NCBI GenBank assembly: GCA_022419385.1
Contig: JAJUBI010000001.1
Span: 2,356,001 to 2,420,000 of the forward strand
DNA: 64,000 nt
Source of the DNA: Paraconiothyrium sp. Pb-2020
Taxonomy: Eukaryota; Ascomycota; Dothideomycetes; Pleosporales; Didymosphaeriaceae
Reading direction: 5' to 3'
The notes under the pieces were generated by a model, which was not told where the DNA came from, did no database searches, and worked only from the letters and a program-made list of their open reading frames with translations. Position numbers and translations under genes: made by a program. Positions 34,525 through 45,488 of the stretch are shown piece by piece (position 1 is the stretch's first letter; each line of letters opens with the position of its first letter).

Positions 34525-35751
34525 ATGCCTTCGGTCAAACGCGTGCACCTCGACGATCAAGATACCATCGATAGCAGCGTCATAGGTGGAAGTCCAGGTG
34601 CCCGCAGCAGGCTTCTAAAGCCATTGTCGTACACCGGTTCGCTCGACGGTTTTAAAAGCCAGGATCTTACTCCGGTGATTGGAAGAGAATATGAAGGTCT
34701 TCAGGTTTCAGATCTATTGAAATGGGGTAATGACATGATTAGAGACCTCGCAGTCACCAGTGTGTCCTCCCTTTTCTGCTAGCCATGTTCTCGTCTAAAG
34801 AGTCTATAGTTTCACAGCGTGGAGTTGTCTTTCTCCGGGATCAACAGGCGACCCCTATCCAGATGAAAGAACTCATGCTACGTATAACCGAATTGTCTGG
34901 GTGTGTATGTATTAACTCTGACTGTGTCGTCGACACTCACTAACTGATCCCTAGCCTGAGTCGTCTGGTTTACATGTGCACCCCCTGACAGAGGAAGGTT
35001 CTGAGCTAGGAGACCAAATTTCAGTCATAAGCAGCGAAAAGCAAAAGAAGGGCGGCGGCCTCACGCACCAATTGTCCGACGTGAGTCGCTTCGCCTCCGC
35101 CGGATGGCACTCCGATATAACTTTTGAGCCCGTGCCGTCCGATTATGCTATGCTGAAGATTCATACTCTACCCGGGACAGGTGGGGACACTTTATGGGCA
35201 TCAGGTTATGAGATATACGACCGTCTATCGCCTGCTATGCAGCAATTCCTAGAGGGTTTGACGGCAACGCACGATGCGAAATTTTTCTTGGAGGAGGCGG
35301 AGAGATTGGGAAATCCGATTAGGAAGGGCATTAGAGGCAACCCGCTCAATTTCGGCGAAGCCTTAACGGCAGTCCATCCAGTTGTGCGCACAAACCGTAA
35401 GCGAAGATTGACTTATGTTGTTGCCGTGCTCACCATTTCGCAGCTGTTACTGGATGGAAGTCCGTGTACGTGAATAAAGGCTTCACAAAACGAATCAATG
35501 GCGTTACCAAAGACGAGTCAGACTTGCTTCTTGGCTATCTCTTCAACATCGTAACCCAAAATCACGATGCACAGGTAAGGTTCAAATGGCGAGCGAACGA
35601 CTTGGCTATCTGGGACAACCGGAGTACGTGGCACTGCGCCACGTACGACTATCACGATCCGAGGGCAGGGGACCGTGTGTGCAGTTTAGGAGAAGCGCCG
35701 TACTTGGACTTGAAGAGCAGGGGTCGCAAGGAAGCTCTTGGATTGATGTAG
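34525..35751 (+). CDS. TauD/TfdA-type 2-oxoglutarate dioxygenase (sulfonate/taurine-like)
   Basis: Four exons: 34525-34759, 34810-34904, 34955-35396 and 35444-35751 (359 aa). The GTATGT donor at 34905 is chosen over two overlapping GTs because only it keeps phase. The iron triad is His162 and Asp164 (WHSDITFE) and His321 (STWHCATYDY), with a downstream Arg331 fitting the 2-oxoglutarate clamp. ISQRGVVFLRDQ and GLHVHPLTE are family blocks. Relatives oxidise taurine or other sulfonates to release sulfite (yeast Jlp1), or degrade aryloxy acids. The divergent Dal5-family transporter supports uptake plus cleavage of the same compound. No targeting signal is visible, so it is probably cytosolic. Confidence 0.9.
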
Positions 35752-36029
35752 TCTTGAAGCTCTGTTCAACATCAAACGAGCGCTCAGCATCAATAGAGGA
35801 ACAGACAGCACATTCCTTGATAGACAATTCTTACACAAAACCCACAGTTAGCGAGCTCCACAATATATGTAAAAGTATCTCTATCCTTGCGACACAGACA
35901 AAGCTAGCAGTCTATAGTAGTAACCGTACTAACGATATCAACTCATATCGTCCAGTCCAATTGAATTGAGTCAAGTTTGCCATTCCGCTACCCACTCGTA
36001 ACCTCGTATACTTATCGTCCGATGTTCGT

Positions 36030-38037
36030 CTAGTGCAAACCTGCTTTCTCATTCTTCTCATTATTCGCAAGTTCTTGATTTTTAGCCTCATTCTCAACAT
36101 CAACGGTTTTCTTGCCCACGTAAGCGGATGTCTTCAAGGCGTTCAGAGCATCCTCCTCCTTGTCAGCCTTGCGGAAGGTGAGATAGAAGCCAACAGCACC
36201 AAACATAGCAATGACAGCTACGGCGCCATAGTTCCACTCAAGGAGAGGGTCTTCGGAGAGGGAGACGAGGGCTTGACCAAGCGCAGAGGATACAGCGGAA
36301 GTGAAGAGGGCAATGGCTTGAACGGTGGATTTCATGTTCGTGGGAGCTTTGGTGTAAGCGTATCTACGTTGGAGGTTAGCTAAAGTGTGACAGTGGACCG
36401 AGGAAATGCGTACTCAAGCTTGGTGATGGAAGCAAGAACCTCAGACATGCCGATGAGACCATAGGGGAAAACTTGCACCCAGACAGAGATATCTGCGTTG
36501 CAGTCTTTGCGGGTCTTGCTCAAAGCATTGATCTGCTTTCCACATGGCGACATCTTGTAGATGTAATACTGGATGACGCAGGCTGTGACCATGGCCAAAG
36601 AGGAGAGTGTGAACCCGGCAGTGATCTTCTTGATGGGAGAGAAAACAATGCCTGCCTTGCGAAGACCGGGATATACGATGAAGTCCATAATGGGGATAAC
36701 GATGATAATGAAAATAGGGTTGAGCTTGGCGACAATATCGTTGGGGGTGGAGCCAAGGTTCATCGTATTGGCTTGGGATACGAGGTTGTTCAGCATCTGA
36801 TTGTACGACAGAAAGTAAAGCGGGTCTAAATCATTGTCAAGTCAGCAGGGAGTTGAATGTAGATTGGGGACGCGCATGCTTACACCACACAAAGACCTTG
36901 CAAGCAACAACACCGCGTCTGACTTCATCAACCCAAGCGTCATCGAAGTTCATCCACGAGGGAACATCTTTGCCACTGGCACGCAACGAGCTCGGCTTGA
37001 CCCGCTCCCAGAAAAGTTCGTCTTTCCAAATATTCTTCCGGGAAGCATTCTTGATGGCCAATCGAATGAGCTTGAATGCTTTTCCGAAAACGGAGCCGGT
37101 AGGTGGCGTCAGTCTGTAGTGCTTCTTGAAGAAAACTAGGATAAGCGGGCACAGAAGGTAACAGATTGTTGGCAGAGTGAACGAGAGCCAAAAACCCACG
37201 AAATGCTCCGAGTATACCATGGCAAGGGAACCGGTGAGAGATCCGCAGTTGATCAAGAAGTAGAAGTAGATGTAGATCCGCGCAGCTGTGGTGGCAGGGT
37301 CGACAATCTCCTTGCTACCATTTTTCTTCGTCCGAACATATGCTTTGCGGTTCTTGTACTGCTCGGCGATTAAAGGTGAGATATTCGACTTGAAACCACC
37401 CGTACCAATGCCCATGATGACAAGGCCAACGGAGAAAATGCCAATGGCGGTGTTGGGCTTCGAGATAACCTGTGGAATCGCGGAAAAGATGAGTAGTATA
37501 TGACCAATGACCGCGATGACATTGGCATACTGAATCGTCTTATAGCGACCCCAGTATTCATCGGCAAGCCAAGCGCCGAAAAGGGGCGTAAAGTAAGACC
37601 AAAACTGGTTGAATTGAGTGAGACCGGTTGATGCACGTTGTCCCATGCCTAGAGCACCGGAACCAGGCTTCTTCAAGAAGCCAGCTCCAGTCTTGGAGCC
37701 CGGAGGTAGAGACTTTTGAATGAAGTTGACGACTATACAACGTGTCAGTGAGATTCGGACAATCGGTGCTGATAGGCGATGGCGTACACACTGCGCTGGT
37801 ACCGTAGTAGCTGAAGCGTTCCACGAATTCAACAGAGGCAACAGTCCACGCCGTCCAAGGGATGGATCCTGCGACACGAGGAAGCGTCGCCCATTCTTCC
37901 TCTGTTGGAAAAGGCCCTAAAAGGTGGTCATCGTCTTCAATGATGGAACTCGGAGTGCTCGTGGTATCCAAGGGGATAGGATCAATCGCAGTCGCGCCCT
38001 TAGTGACCTCAAGGCTCGCACGCGTATCAATAGCCAT
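36030..38037 (-). CDS. Proton-dependent oligopeptide transporter, PTR2/POT family
   Basis: Four exons: 38037-37788, 37732-36884, 36825-36414 and 36363-36030 (614 aa). The open frame reaches 38112 only by a GTG, so the ATG at 38037 (MAIDTRASLEV) is the start. The acidic N-terminus is followed by FVERFSYYGTSAVFVNFIQ, the POT signature on helix 1 (ExxERFxYY). FTPLFGAWLADEYWGRYKTI and GTGGFKSNISPLIAEQY are the other two diagnostic blocks. VFVWYPLYFLSYNQM spans the second intron and confirms that junction. About 12 helices are expected, with a large loop between helices 6 and 7. It imports di- and tripeptides using the proton gradient at the plasma membrane. The C-terminus is Lys/Glu/Asn-rich and cytosolic. 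Confidence 0.94.
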
Positions 38038-39756
38038 TGTGGGAGAGTTCGAGCCCACGATACGGAATTGGTGTAAAACACTACTTGAAGCGATGCTCGG
38101 CGCGCTGGTCACACAAGCAGCCAGGCTTGATAAAAGCCAAGTAGTAAATATTAAAAAAGAACAAACGCACGCTGTATGCTAGCAGGCTTGAGCGATTCTT
38201 CATATAAATAATTATAACTGGGCCCAGAGCACAAGTGTAGACCTGATGTACGCAGGGTTACCACGCCCCTCAGTCAGTGCACCCCCGCTTTGTGGCTACG
38301 GAGAGCAAATTGGCCTGCAGTATTCACCTGCTATCACTGGTCTATTACCGCTTTTAGTGTTCCAAGAGTCTGGTAGTTGGCTTGTTAAATCGAAGGATCG
38401 TTGTCGTGGTTTGATAGCTCCTGTAACCGCTGGTAAGCGCACCGCAAGAGGAACCCAAGCCCTTGGGCCAAGATCAGGGTCCCGGAGATGGGTCTCATCG
38501 GGGAGGAGGGAAGGGGACTCAAGCGTTTCGCTGTGCAACCGTGCCGTCAGCAGTCTGATAGAACATTCGAAGCAGCGATGCCAAGGGCGCGGCAGTATGC
38601 AAGAGATAAGGCTAAAGCTTTGTTCATCTTTATACAACATATATGAGAGTGTCTGCAGTGGAGTGAGTAGTCACGCCGCTGAGACAATGTTGCGGTTCAT
38701 TTGTTTGCATGGGCGTGTAGTTGCTGGATACGCAGGCCACGACCCCAGGTGTTCCAGGTGGACCGTTCGTGCAGGTGAGGCTGTAGCGCAGGAAGCGCAG
38801 CATTCCCACGCTGTCGGTGAGATGGCGCCCAGATCTTGCCAAGAGTCCCGCAATCGCGCTGCATCGTGACCTTCCTATTCAAGGAGAGTTGAATATGCGG
38901 CAAAGAGACAGGCCAAGATGCAAGGCACGGAGGCCCAGAGTTGCTATGGAGGAAACATGGCCGTCTTCGAAGATGGTGGTTTGGTAGGAACCTAGGAAAC
39001 AATCGCGTGGCGGCTTTGGCGGTGGACAATGCAGCAGGAGCCTGACACAAGGCATGGCGTAGAGCCGCAATTGGGCATATATACTGTCAGTGGATTACGT
39101 CGTAATTGTATTGGTTGAGACCCACGATGGAGTACATGAGGAGAAGACAAGACCCAGTCACGTGCCAGTATAGAATCCATTAGAAAGGAGCCAAGAGCGC
39201 CAAGCGGTCGGGCCCAGGCCCGGGCCTGCTCTGATCACGTGCATAAATTAATTTTGGAATCGTGGAACCCTGGAATCTCGAAATCAACGGGGTCGGGACC
39301 AACGTATTACATGTATGCTCCGATGTGTATTATGTACTACCGGAATGCCTTCTGATACATGCCCCAGTGCCTAAAGCCTAACTAGCAATGCGGACCAGCT
39401 CTGCAGCCTCCCGAGGTCTGCTTGATTGGGCGGGACTTCGTCTTACGCTTCGATGCTCTCCGCATGTTCGCATCGCAGAGGTAGGCAGGCCGGGATCCGT
39501 TCGCTCCACGGCGTCCCGCTCACACAGCGTTTTGACATATTTAGCATCTAATTTGCCTCCGTCTGCAGTTGGCCATGCGCGAGCTTACCTACTATTGAGC
39601 AAAGCCTCCTGTGACATCCAGGTAGCGAACCAGTAAGACAAGCACGAGGACCAGGGGCCTGCATGCATCAGCCGCATTGCTCTGAGGCCACCGATAGCCC
39701 CGCGTTTAGGCATACGACACACACGAACTGCCTACCATAGGTATTATTGTGCCGAC
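38038..39756. other. Divergent gene-free interval, 1.7 kb
   Basis: This region holds the promoters of PTR2 (minus) and the HET gene (plus). The longest frame, 38246-38869 on the plus strand (207 codons), is Arg/Ser-rich with no domain and is not counted as a gene. AT-rich TATAAATAATTATAA is present at about 38203-38217 upstream of PTR2. Confidence 0.5.
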
Positions 39757-42700
39757 ATGCCTCGATACTATGGCGACGAGGAAAGGTATCGCTCGTGGGG
39801 ATACGGTCAGGACTTCCTTAGTCCCGAACCCCCCTCCCGTCCGCTAAATCGCAGGCGCCGTTATTCAGACGACGAACGCGAAGAAGACAGGCCTCGGCTG
39901 CTACGCAATTCTCACTCCGATAATGAAGCATATGGTCATCAAACAACTGATGAATGGCGGGATGGGAATCCAGCACTTTTTCGATCAGAACGTCCACGTC
40001 CAAGGCACCAATCAAGCAAGCAAGTTCCGTCACCACCACGTATCAAGATGCCGTCGCCGCCATCACAGCTAGACTCACACCGCAACAAGAAGCACTCTAG
40101 CAGGAAGCATGCTTTATCTCCAGCAAGGTCAAACATTGACCCCGAGACCAAGTCCCGGTACGAAGATAATCTAGAGGTGCCGAACCCTGGGGTAGCTGTT
40201 TTGGATGCACATCTTAGTAGAGCCAGTGATGGCTGGGGATCATTGGGTCATAGTGACATAGCGCACACCCTTCCTTACAGAAAGCGCATCCCGTCACCTC
40301 CAGTCATGCGGCCAAGAGAAGACCCGCGACATCACTCGTACCCTGCTCATAGCGGCTTCATAATTCCAGCCCCTCCTCTATCTGACCCTGTCTCTGTACA
40401 TTCTATACAATCTATTCAACGTCGTCCATCGCCACCCATGCCGCCTACCGTTCACCGGAATATTTCCGAACCGCACCCTTCAAAGAAGAAGTCAGTTTCC
40501 AAGTCGCGCCGTGGGGAACAAGCTCGCCCGTCGGACCTAGCGCGACGGGAAAGGAAAGCTTCCCCACCGATAGATACTCGCTCTGCGAGGTACCAAAAGC
40601 CCTCGCCTCCTGCCGTCAATCGGCGCAGACATTCGGATTTAGACGTACGTATCGAAGGCTCGGTTCATTTGCTAGATCTATCTTCAAGCAATCCTTACGA
40701 CTTTTACTGATCGAAACTACATTAGGTACCTTCAACACATCTGGAACAGAACACCCCAGACGCAGCGTATGAGGGCGCTTCTGGATCTCGGACACCCGTC
40801 CGTCTACACAGAAAATCCATACCAAGTGTGCAGGTACCATTGGCTGTTCCTGGTAGCTTTCCATCTCCGCCTGATTCCATTCAACCTGAAGACTCCAGAT
40901 CCGAAACTTCTCCAACTACAAAGAGGTTATCCACTGGGGATACACGCTCCCTAGCTTCGGGATCAACGCTCCGGCAATCTGTCTCCCTTTCTATCTCCGG
41001 CATTCTAGGCGAGAAAGTATACCAGTACAAGGAGCTCGGCGCTTTCCAGTTCAGGCTGGTCAGGATCCTACCCAAAACGATGTCACTGATCAAATGTGAG
41101 CTTTTGCCTTACTCGCTAGAGGATCCACCAGGCTACATCGCAATCTCTTACGCATGGGGTGATACTGATGACAAGAAGAGGATTCAACTCGAAGGAGTGG
41201 ATGTCCCGGTCTCAGCAAGCCTTCATGGTGCGCTATTTGCGTTACGTGCTAAGAAAGAAAGTGTTTTGGTATGGGTAGATGCATTGTCGATCGATCAGCA
41301 GAATGTCGCCGAAAGGACTCAGCAGGTTCAACTAATGACGTACATCTATTCTCGTGCGGTCTCCGTTGCAATATGGCTTGGTCCAGAGGCAGATGACAGT
41401 AGCATGGCAATGAAAACCTTGAGCGAGGTAACGGCACAGTCTGCCGACAGCGAGCGCATAGAAACGCTTATGTCGTCCGAACAGGGGAAGGCCCAAATCT
41501 CCTCTGTGGTCGCACTTTTCGAAAGAGAATATTGGTCACGCCTCTGGGTCGTGCAAGAAGTGTTCAACGCGCAGGAAATCACCGTCTATTGCGGCACCAC
41601 GAGTCTTCCGTGGTCTGTGTATCGACTGGCAACCAATGTATTTTGGCGCCACAAAAGCTTGATCGATCTTTACTTCCCCGGGAGCCTAAGTCATGGTGGG
41701 CAGCGAGCATCTTCAACGCAGTTCACCTACTCGCAAGTGTTGGTCTACCATGGGCCTAGCAGTATTCCCGACTTCAGCTCCTTTCACGGGCTTGGAGAGG
41801 AATCCTTACTGGAAGTAATGCGTGTTTGTCGAAGAAAAATGAGCGCAGATCCCAGGGACAAGCTTTATGGCATCTTAGGTCTATTGCCTGAGGACATTCG
41901 CAACGAGTTCCCGGTGGACTACAGCCTGTCGATCAAGGAAGTGTACGTCCGGGTATTTGACTACCTTCTTTGTACTACCGAGCGGTTGGATGTGTTATGC
42001 GAGGCTGTACATTTTCCTTTACACACTAGCTCCAACCTGCCTAGTTGGGTACCTGACTGGTCTCACAATCCCGAAACGACAGCTCTGGGCCGTTTGTGCA
42101 ATTCTGCAGCAGCAGGCTCTGTCAAGGCCGTGGCTCGAGTCTTAGATGATCGAAGGAGGTTGGAAATATCTGCCATATATCTTGACACCATTCGTGGCCA
42201 TGGCATTGCCGTGGGTACTCTTTGCACCTTGGCTGATTATGTCATGGCATTTGTACATTGGCGAGCGCAGTTTCTCAGCAATACGGAAGATGGGGAGAGC
42301 GAAGCACGACAGGAGGAATTTTGCAGGACACTGTCCCTAAATCAACTACCACCAGGGTGGGAGAACGGGTCTTGGAGAGCTGCATGCTACCACGTCTTCG
42401 CTTCTTTGGCCCACGAACGGATACCGCGACTCCCGCTTGATGAAGAGCTTCGGCGCTATGTTAACGCGAATGTCGGTGTCAAGGCGGAAGATCGGAGACG
42501 CTTCCTTCAAGAACATTTCGGCTCGCGAATGATGGGTCGATGCTTTTGTATCACCGAAGACGGATCGATAGGAATGGGGTCAGGCTTTATGGCTGCTGGC
42601 GACACGGTCGTGGTTCCACTAGGCTCCCCAACTCCTGTACTGCTTCGCCCAGAAGGTCCACGGGGCGAGTATAGATACGTCGGCGATGTCTACATACACG

Positions 42701-42774
42701 GGTACATGGACGGTAAAGCAGTCAAGCACTGGCAAAGCGGAGAACGGGAGCTGCGCAAGTTCATGCTGCACTAG
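39757..42774 (+). CDS. HET-domain (heterokaryon incompatibility) protein with long disordered N-terminus
   Basis: Two exons, 39757-40644 and 40726-42774, joined across an 81 bp GTACGT...TTAG intron, give 978 aa. The intron length is a multiple of three but contains an in-frame TGA (40708-40710). Residues 1-430 are basic, Ser/Pro/Arg-rich and full of PSPP motifs (KMPSPPSQL, KRIPSPPVM, RRPSPPMPP, RKASPPID); no fold is visible. The HET domain begins at about 433 (GYIAISYAWGD) and continues with VWVDALSIDQQN, RTQQVQLM, IYSRA...IWLG and YWSRLWVVQEV, the standard three blocks. A ~350-residue C-terminal region of the usual HET-protein type follows. HET domains trigger programmed cell death after fusion of unlike hyphae; many family copies have no known role. 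Confidence 0.88.
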
Positions 42775-43047
42775 GCACGTTGAGTCTCAAGCGCCGGAAC
42801 CCACCTGTACTCGTATGCACCCGGCAACCTGGGCCGTGGTCGCAGTCACTTAGGTACCTCGCTCGATTGGCGAGGCCATAGTGCGCATGGCGTCCACCAA
42901 CTAGAGACGCTCGTATGTACAAATTTCGTACAACTACGGGCAGTGCGTGCCGGTTCCTTGTCTGAGCGCAAGGCTGGTCGACTCTGGTCTCAGGCCTGAA
43001 AACTCGGATGCATGCTGGGCCTAGAAGTGGAGCATGTACGACAGCCT

Positions 43048-43063
43048 TTATCTAATCAGATGG
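43048..43063. promoter_or_regulatory. Overlapping inverted GATA-type sites
   Basis: TTATCTAAT (43048-43056) overlaps ATCAGATGG (43055-43063). Each is one or two bases from the iron-GATA consensus ATCWGATAA, in opposite orientation. Confidence 0.45.
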
Positions 43064-43133
43064 AAAAGCCGGATCTTTGACCAATCACAAGCCAGAGTTC
43101 AATCTGATCATACGACGGACCCGCGCTAGATCC

Positions 43134-43142
43134 TTATCTGAT
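43134..43142 (-). promoter_or_regulatory. Perfect iron-responsive GATA site (SreA/Sre1/Fep1 type)
   Basis: TTATCTGAT on the plus strand reads ATCAGATAA on the minus strand, an exact match to the ATCWGATAA site bound by fungal iron-sensing GATA repressors. It is 298 bp before the ATG of a siderophore transporter, the expected target class. A further AATCTGATC partial site lies at 43101-43109. Confidence 0.65.
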
Positions 43143-43439
43143 CGAGCACCCGACTTTTTACCTAAACCTCTTCCCCATCATGGTTAACACAGAACGACAA
43201 GCTTTGTGAGAGACCGCTTGACTCAACCAAGCGTTGTTCGCGAACCCTCCAGCCCAGTAATTATGGCTCGCAGCCACGACGATGGCTTTTCTGGCGCCCG
43301 AAACTCGGGTGATGGAGGAGACGAGAATGAAATCCCTGCTACCATGGGGTGGCCTTAAGGATTATATAGACGAGTACGCGTCCACTCCAACTTCGGAACC
43401 CTGGTCTATTCCATTCGAGCTTATTGGGAGGTGTCCACC

Positions 43440-45333
43440 ATGCCTTCGCTATCCAAACTTCGGCCGACTTTCCGTCGGACGGCCACGGAGGACGTGACTG
43501 CTGTCCCAGATTCCATTGAAGTCACGGAGCAGTCCAAGCATGGCGAAATCGAAGCCCAGCCCGAACTGGACGACATCGCTGAGTGGAAGGCTCAACAGCC
43601 AAACGAAGACGCCCAGCGTGGTGTTCGCATGGTCGAGGGCATCACCCTCACCTGGTCGAAGGGGTCCCTCATCTGGATTTTTATCAAGTAAGCCCTCAAT
43701 GCCTCCTCATAAACGATGTGTATCTGACCAAACCAACAGTATGTGGCTCTTGTACTTCGTCAATGGTTTCCAGTCATCGATCCTCAGCAATCTCACCCCT
43801 TACGTCACTAGCGAGTGGGAAGAACACTCCCTTCTGACCGTCATCTCCATCATTTCGTCCTGTATGAGTGCGGCGACATATATTCCCATGGCCAAAATCT
43901 TGGATATCTGGGGCCGTGCAGAAGGCTTTGCGCTGATGATCGGTTTCGCTACGCTCGGTCTCGTCTTGATGGCTTGTGCAAATACTCTTGCTATCTTCTG
44001 TGCGGCGCAAGTATTCTACTCCATTGGTTTCGCTGGTGTCATCTACTCCATCGATGTCATCACCAGTGACGCTTCACATCTCCGCAATCGAGGTCTGGCC
44101 TTCGCTTTTACGAGCTCTCCCTATATCATCATCGCATTTGCTGGACCAAAGGCAAGCGAAGGCTTTTACGAGAACATTGGATGGCGCTGGGGCTTTGGAG
44201 CTTTCTCAATCATTTTGCCATGCGTTGCGCTACCTATGTTCATCGTACTCAAGTTGAACCTGCGCAAAGCGAAAAGGGAGGGTCGAGTCATCAAGCGCGA
44301 GACACAGAGGACAATGCTACAGAGCATCTGGCATTATACTAAGGAGCTCGACGGTAAGACTTGCTTTCGCTAGTAATAGTCTTTTGCTAATCATGGTATA
44401 GCACTTGGCTGCTTCCTCTTCGTCGCCGGCCTTGTTGTCTTTTTGCTACCATTTTCCCTTGCCGACTCAGCGCCCAACGGCTGGTCCAGTGGCTACATCA
44501 TTGCCATGATTGTTGTCGGCTTTATTATCTTGATCATGTTCGGCTGCTGGGAGGCTTTTCTCGCACCTCACCCTTTCCTGACCGCCAATCTCCTGATGAA
44601 CCGAACTGTTGCAGGCGCATGTCTCCTCTCTTTCAACTACCAGATTGCGTACTACTGCTGGGCCTCCTACTTCAGCTCCTTCCTGCAGGTGGTGAATGAC
44701 CTTTCCATCAGTGAGGCAGGTTACGTGACGTCCACCTTCGACGTCGTATCCGGCGTACTGCTGCTCGGAGTCGGATTCCTTATCCGCAGGTTTGGTTACT
44801 TCAAGTACCTTCTCTGGATCGGTGTCCCGCTCTACATCTTCGCGCAAGGCTTGATGATCTACTTCCGACGCCCCAACTCCTATATTGGATATCTGGTCAT
44901 GTGCCAGATATTCATTTCTGTCGGCGGTAGCGTCATGATCATCTGTCAACAGCTCGCCGTTCTTGCAGCCGCCGATCACCAGCACGTTGCTGCCGTCCTC
45001 GCGCTCCTAAACGTCACCGGGACGATCGGTGGAGCTGTGGGTAACACCATCTCAGGTGCTATCTGGACGAACACGTTCAGCCAGGCTCTGGCTCGCTACC
45101 TACCCGAGGATGCGCAGGCTAGTCTCGAGGATATTTACGGCAGTCTTGATGTCCAGCTCAGCTATGAATGGGGTTCGCCCGCGAGGATTGGGATTCAGCA
45201 GGCGTATGGATACTCTCAGCAGAAAATGCTGATCGCTGGTACGGCTATCATGAGCTTGTCGTTGGTGTGGGTGTACATGATCCGCAACATCAACGTTAAG
45301 AACATTGAGCAGGTCAAGGGTGTGCTCTTCTAG
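43440..45333 (+). CDS. MFS siderophore-iron transporter (Mir/Str/Arn type)
   Basis: Three exons: 43440-43687, 43740-44353 and 44402-45333 (597 aa). The ATG at 43440 has a good context (CCACCATGC) and gives an 80-residue cytosolic N-terminus. About 14 hydrophobic helices follow. INMWLLYFVNGFQSSILSNLTPYVTSEW after the first junction, MSAATYIPMAKILDIWGRAEGF and VIYSIDVITSDASHLRNRGLAFAFTSSPYI are diagnostic of siderophore:H+ symporters. These take up ferric siderophores made by the fungus or stolen from others. The promoter carries an exact SreA/Fep1-like site, so repression when iron is plentiful is likely. Which siderophore it carries cannot be told from sequence. Confidence 0.93.
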
Positions 45334-45488
45334 GGGATAGAAACACGCTACGGTTCGATTGGGGCGTACTATTGTGCATTGTATCATTGTAATTCATACG
45401 CTCTTCTCGGCACTGCTTCTCTCAAGCGAGCCCTGCGACTACCTGCGCATAGTGGAAATGACAACACTATTTACCCCGCATTTCCTTT

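Larger units (their letters stand above)
42775..43439. other. Promoter of the siderophore transporter
   Basis: 665 bp between the HET stop and the transporter ATG. It contains several GATA-type iron-repressor-like sites (listed separately), CCAAT at 43081-43085, and TATATA at 43363-43368, 72 bp before the ATG. Upstream ATGs at 43263 and 43282 lie before the TATA and are probably not transcribed. Confidence 0.55.

Noticed and set aside
38037..38112. Longer N-terminus of the PTR2 protein starting at 38112
   Set aside because: The first codon there is GTG; the first ATG is at 38037.
38246..38869. 207-codon plus-strand frame in the gap upstream of the HET gene
   Set aside because: Arg/Ser-rich, without any motif; looks like chance in GC-richer DNA.
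40645..40725. Treating 39757-40710 as a separate gene from the HET-domain frame
   Set aside because: A strong GTACGT donor before the stop and a TTAG acceptor join both frames in phase, and the HET frame has no good ATG of its own near its start.
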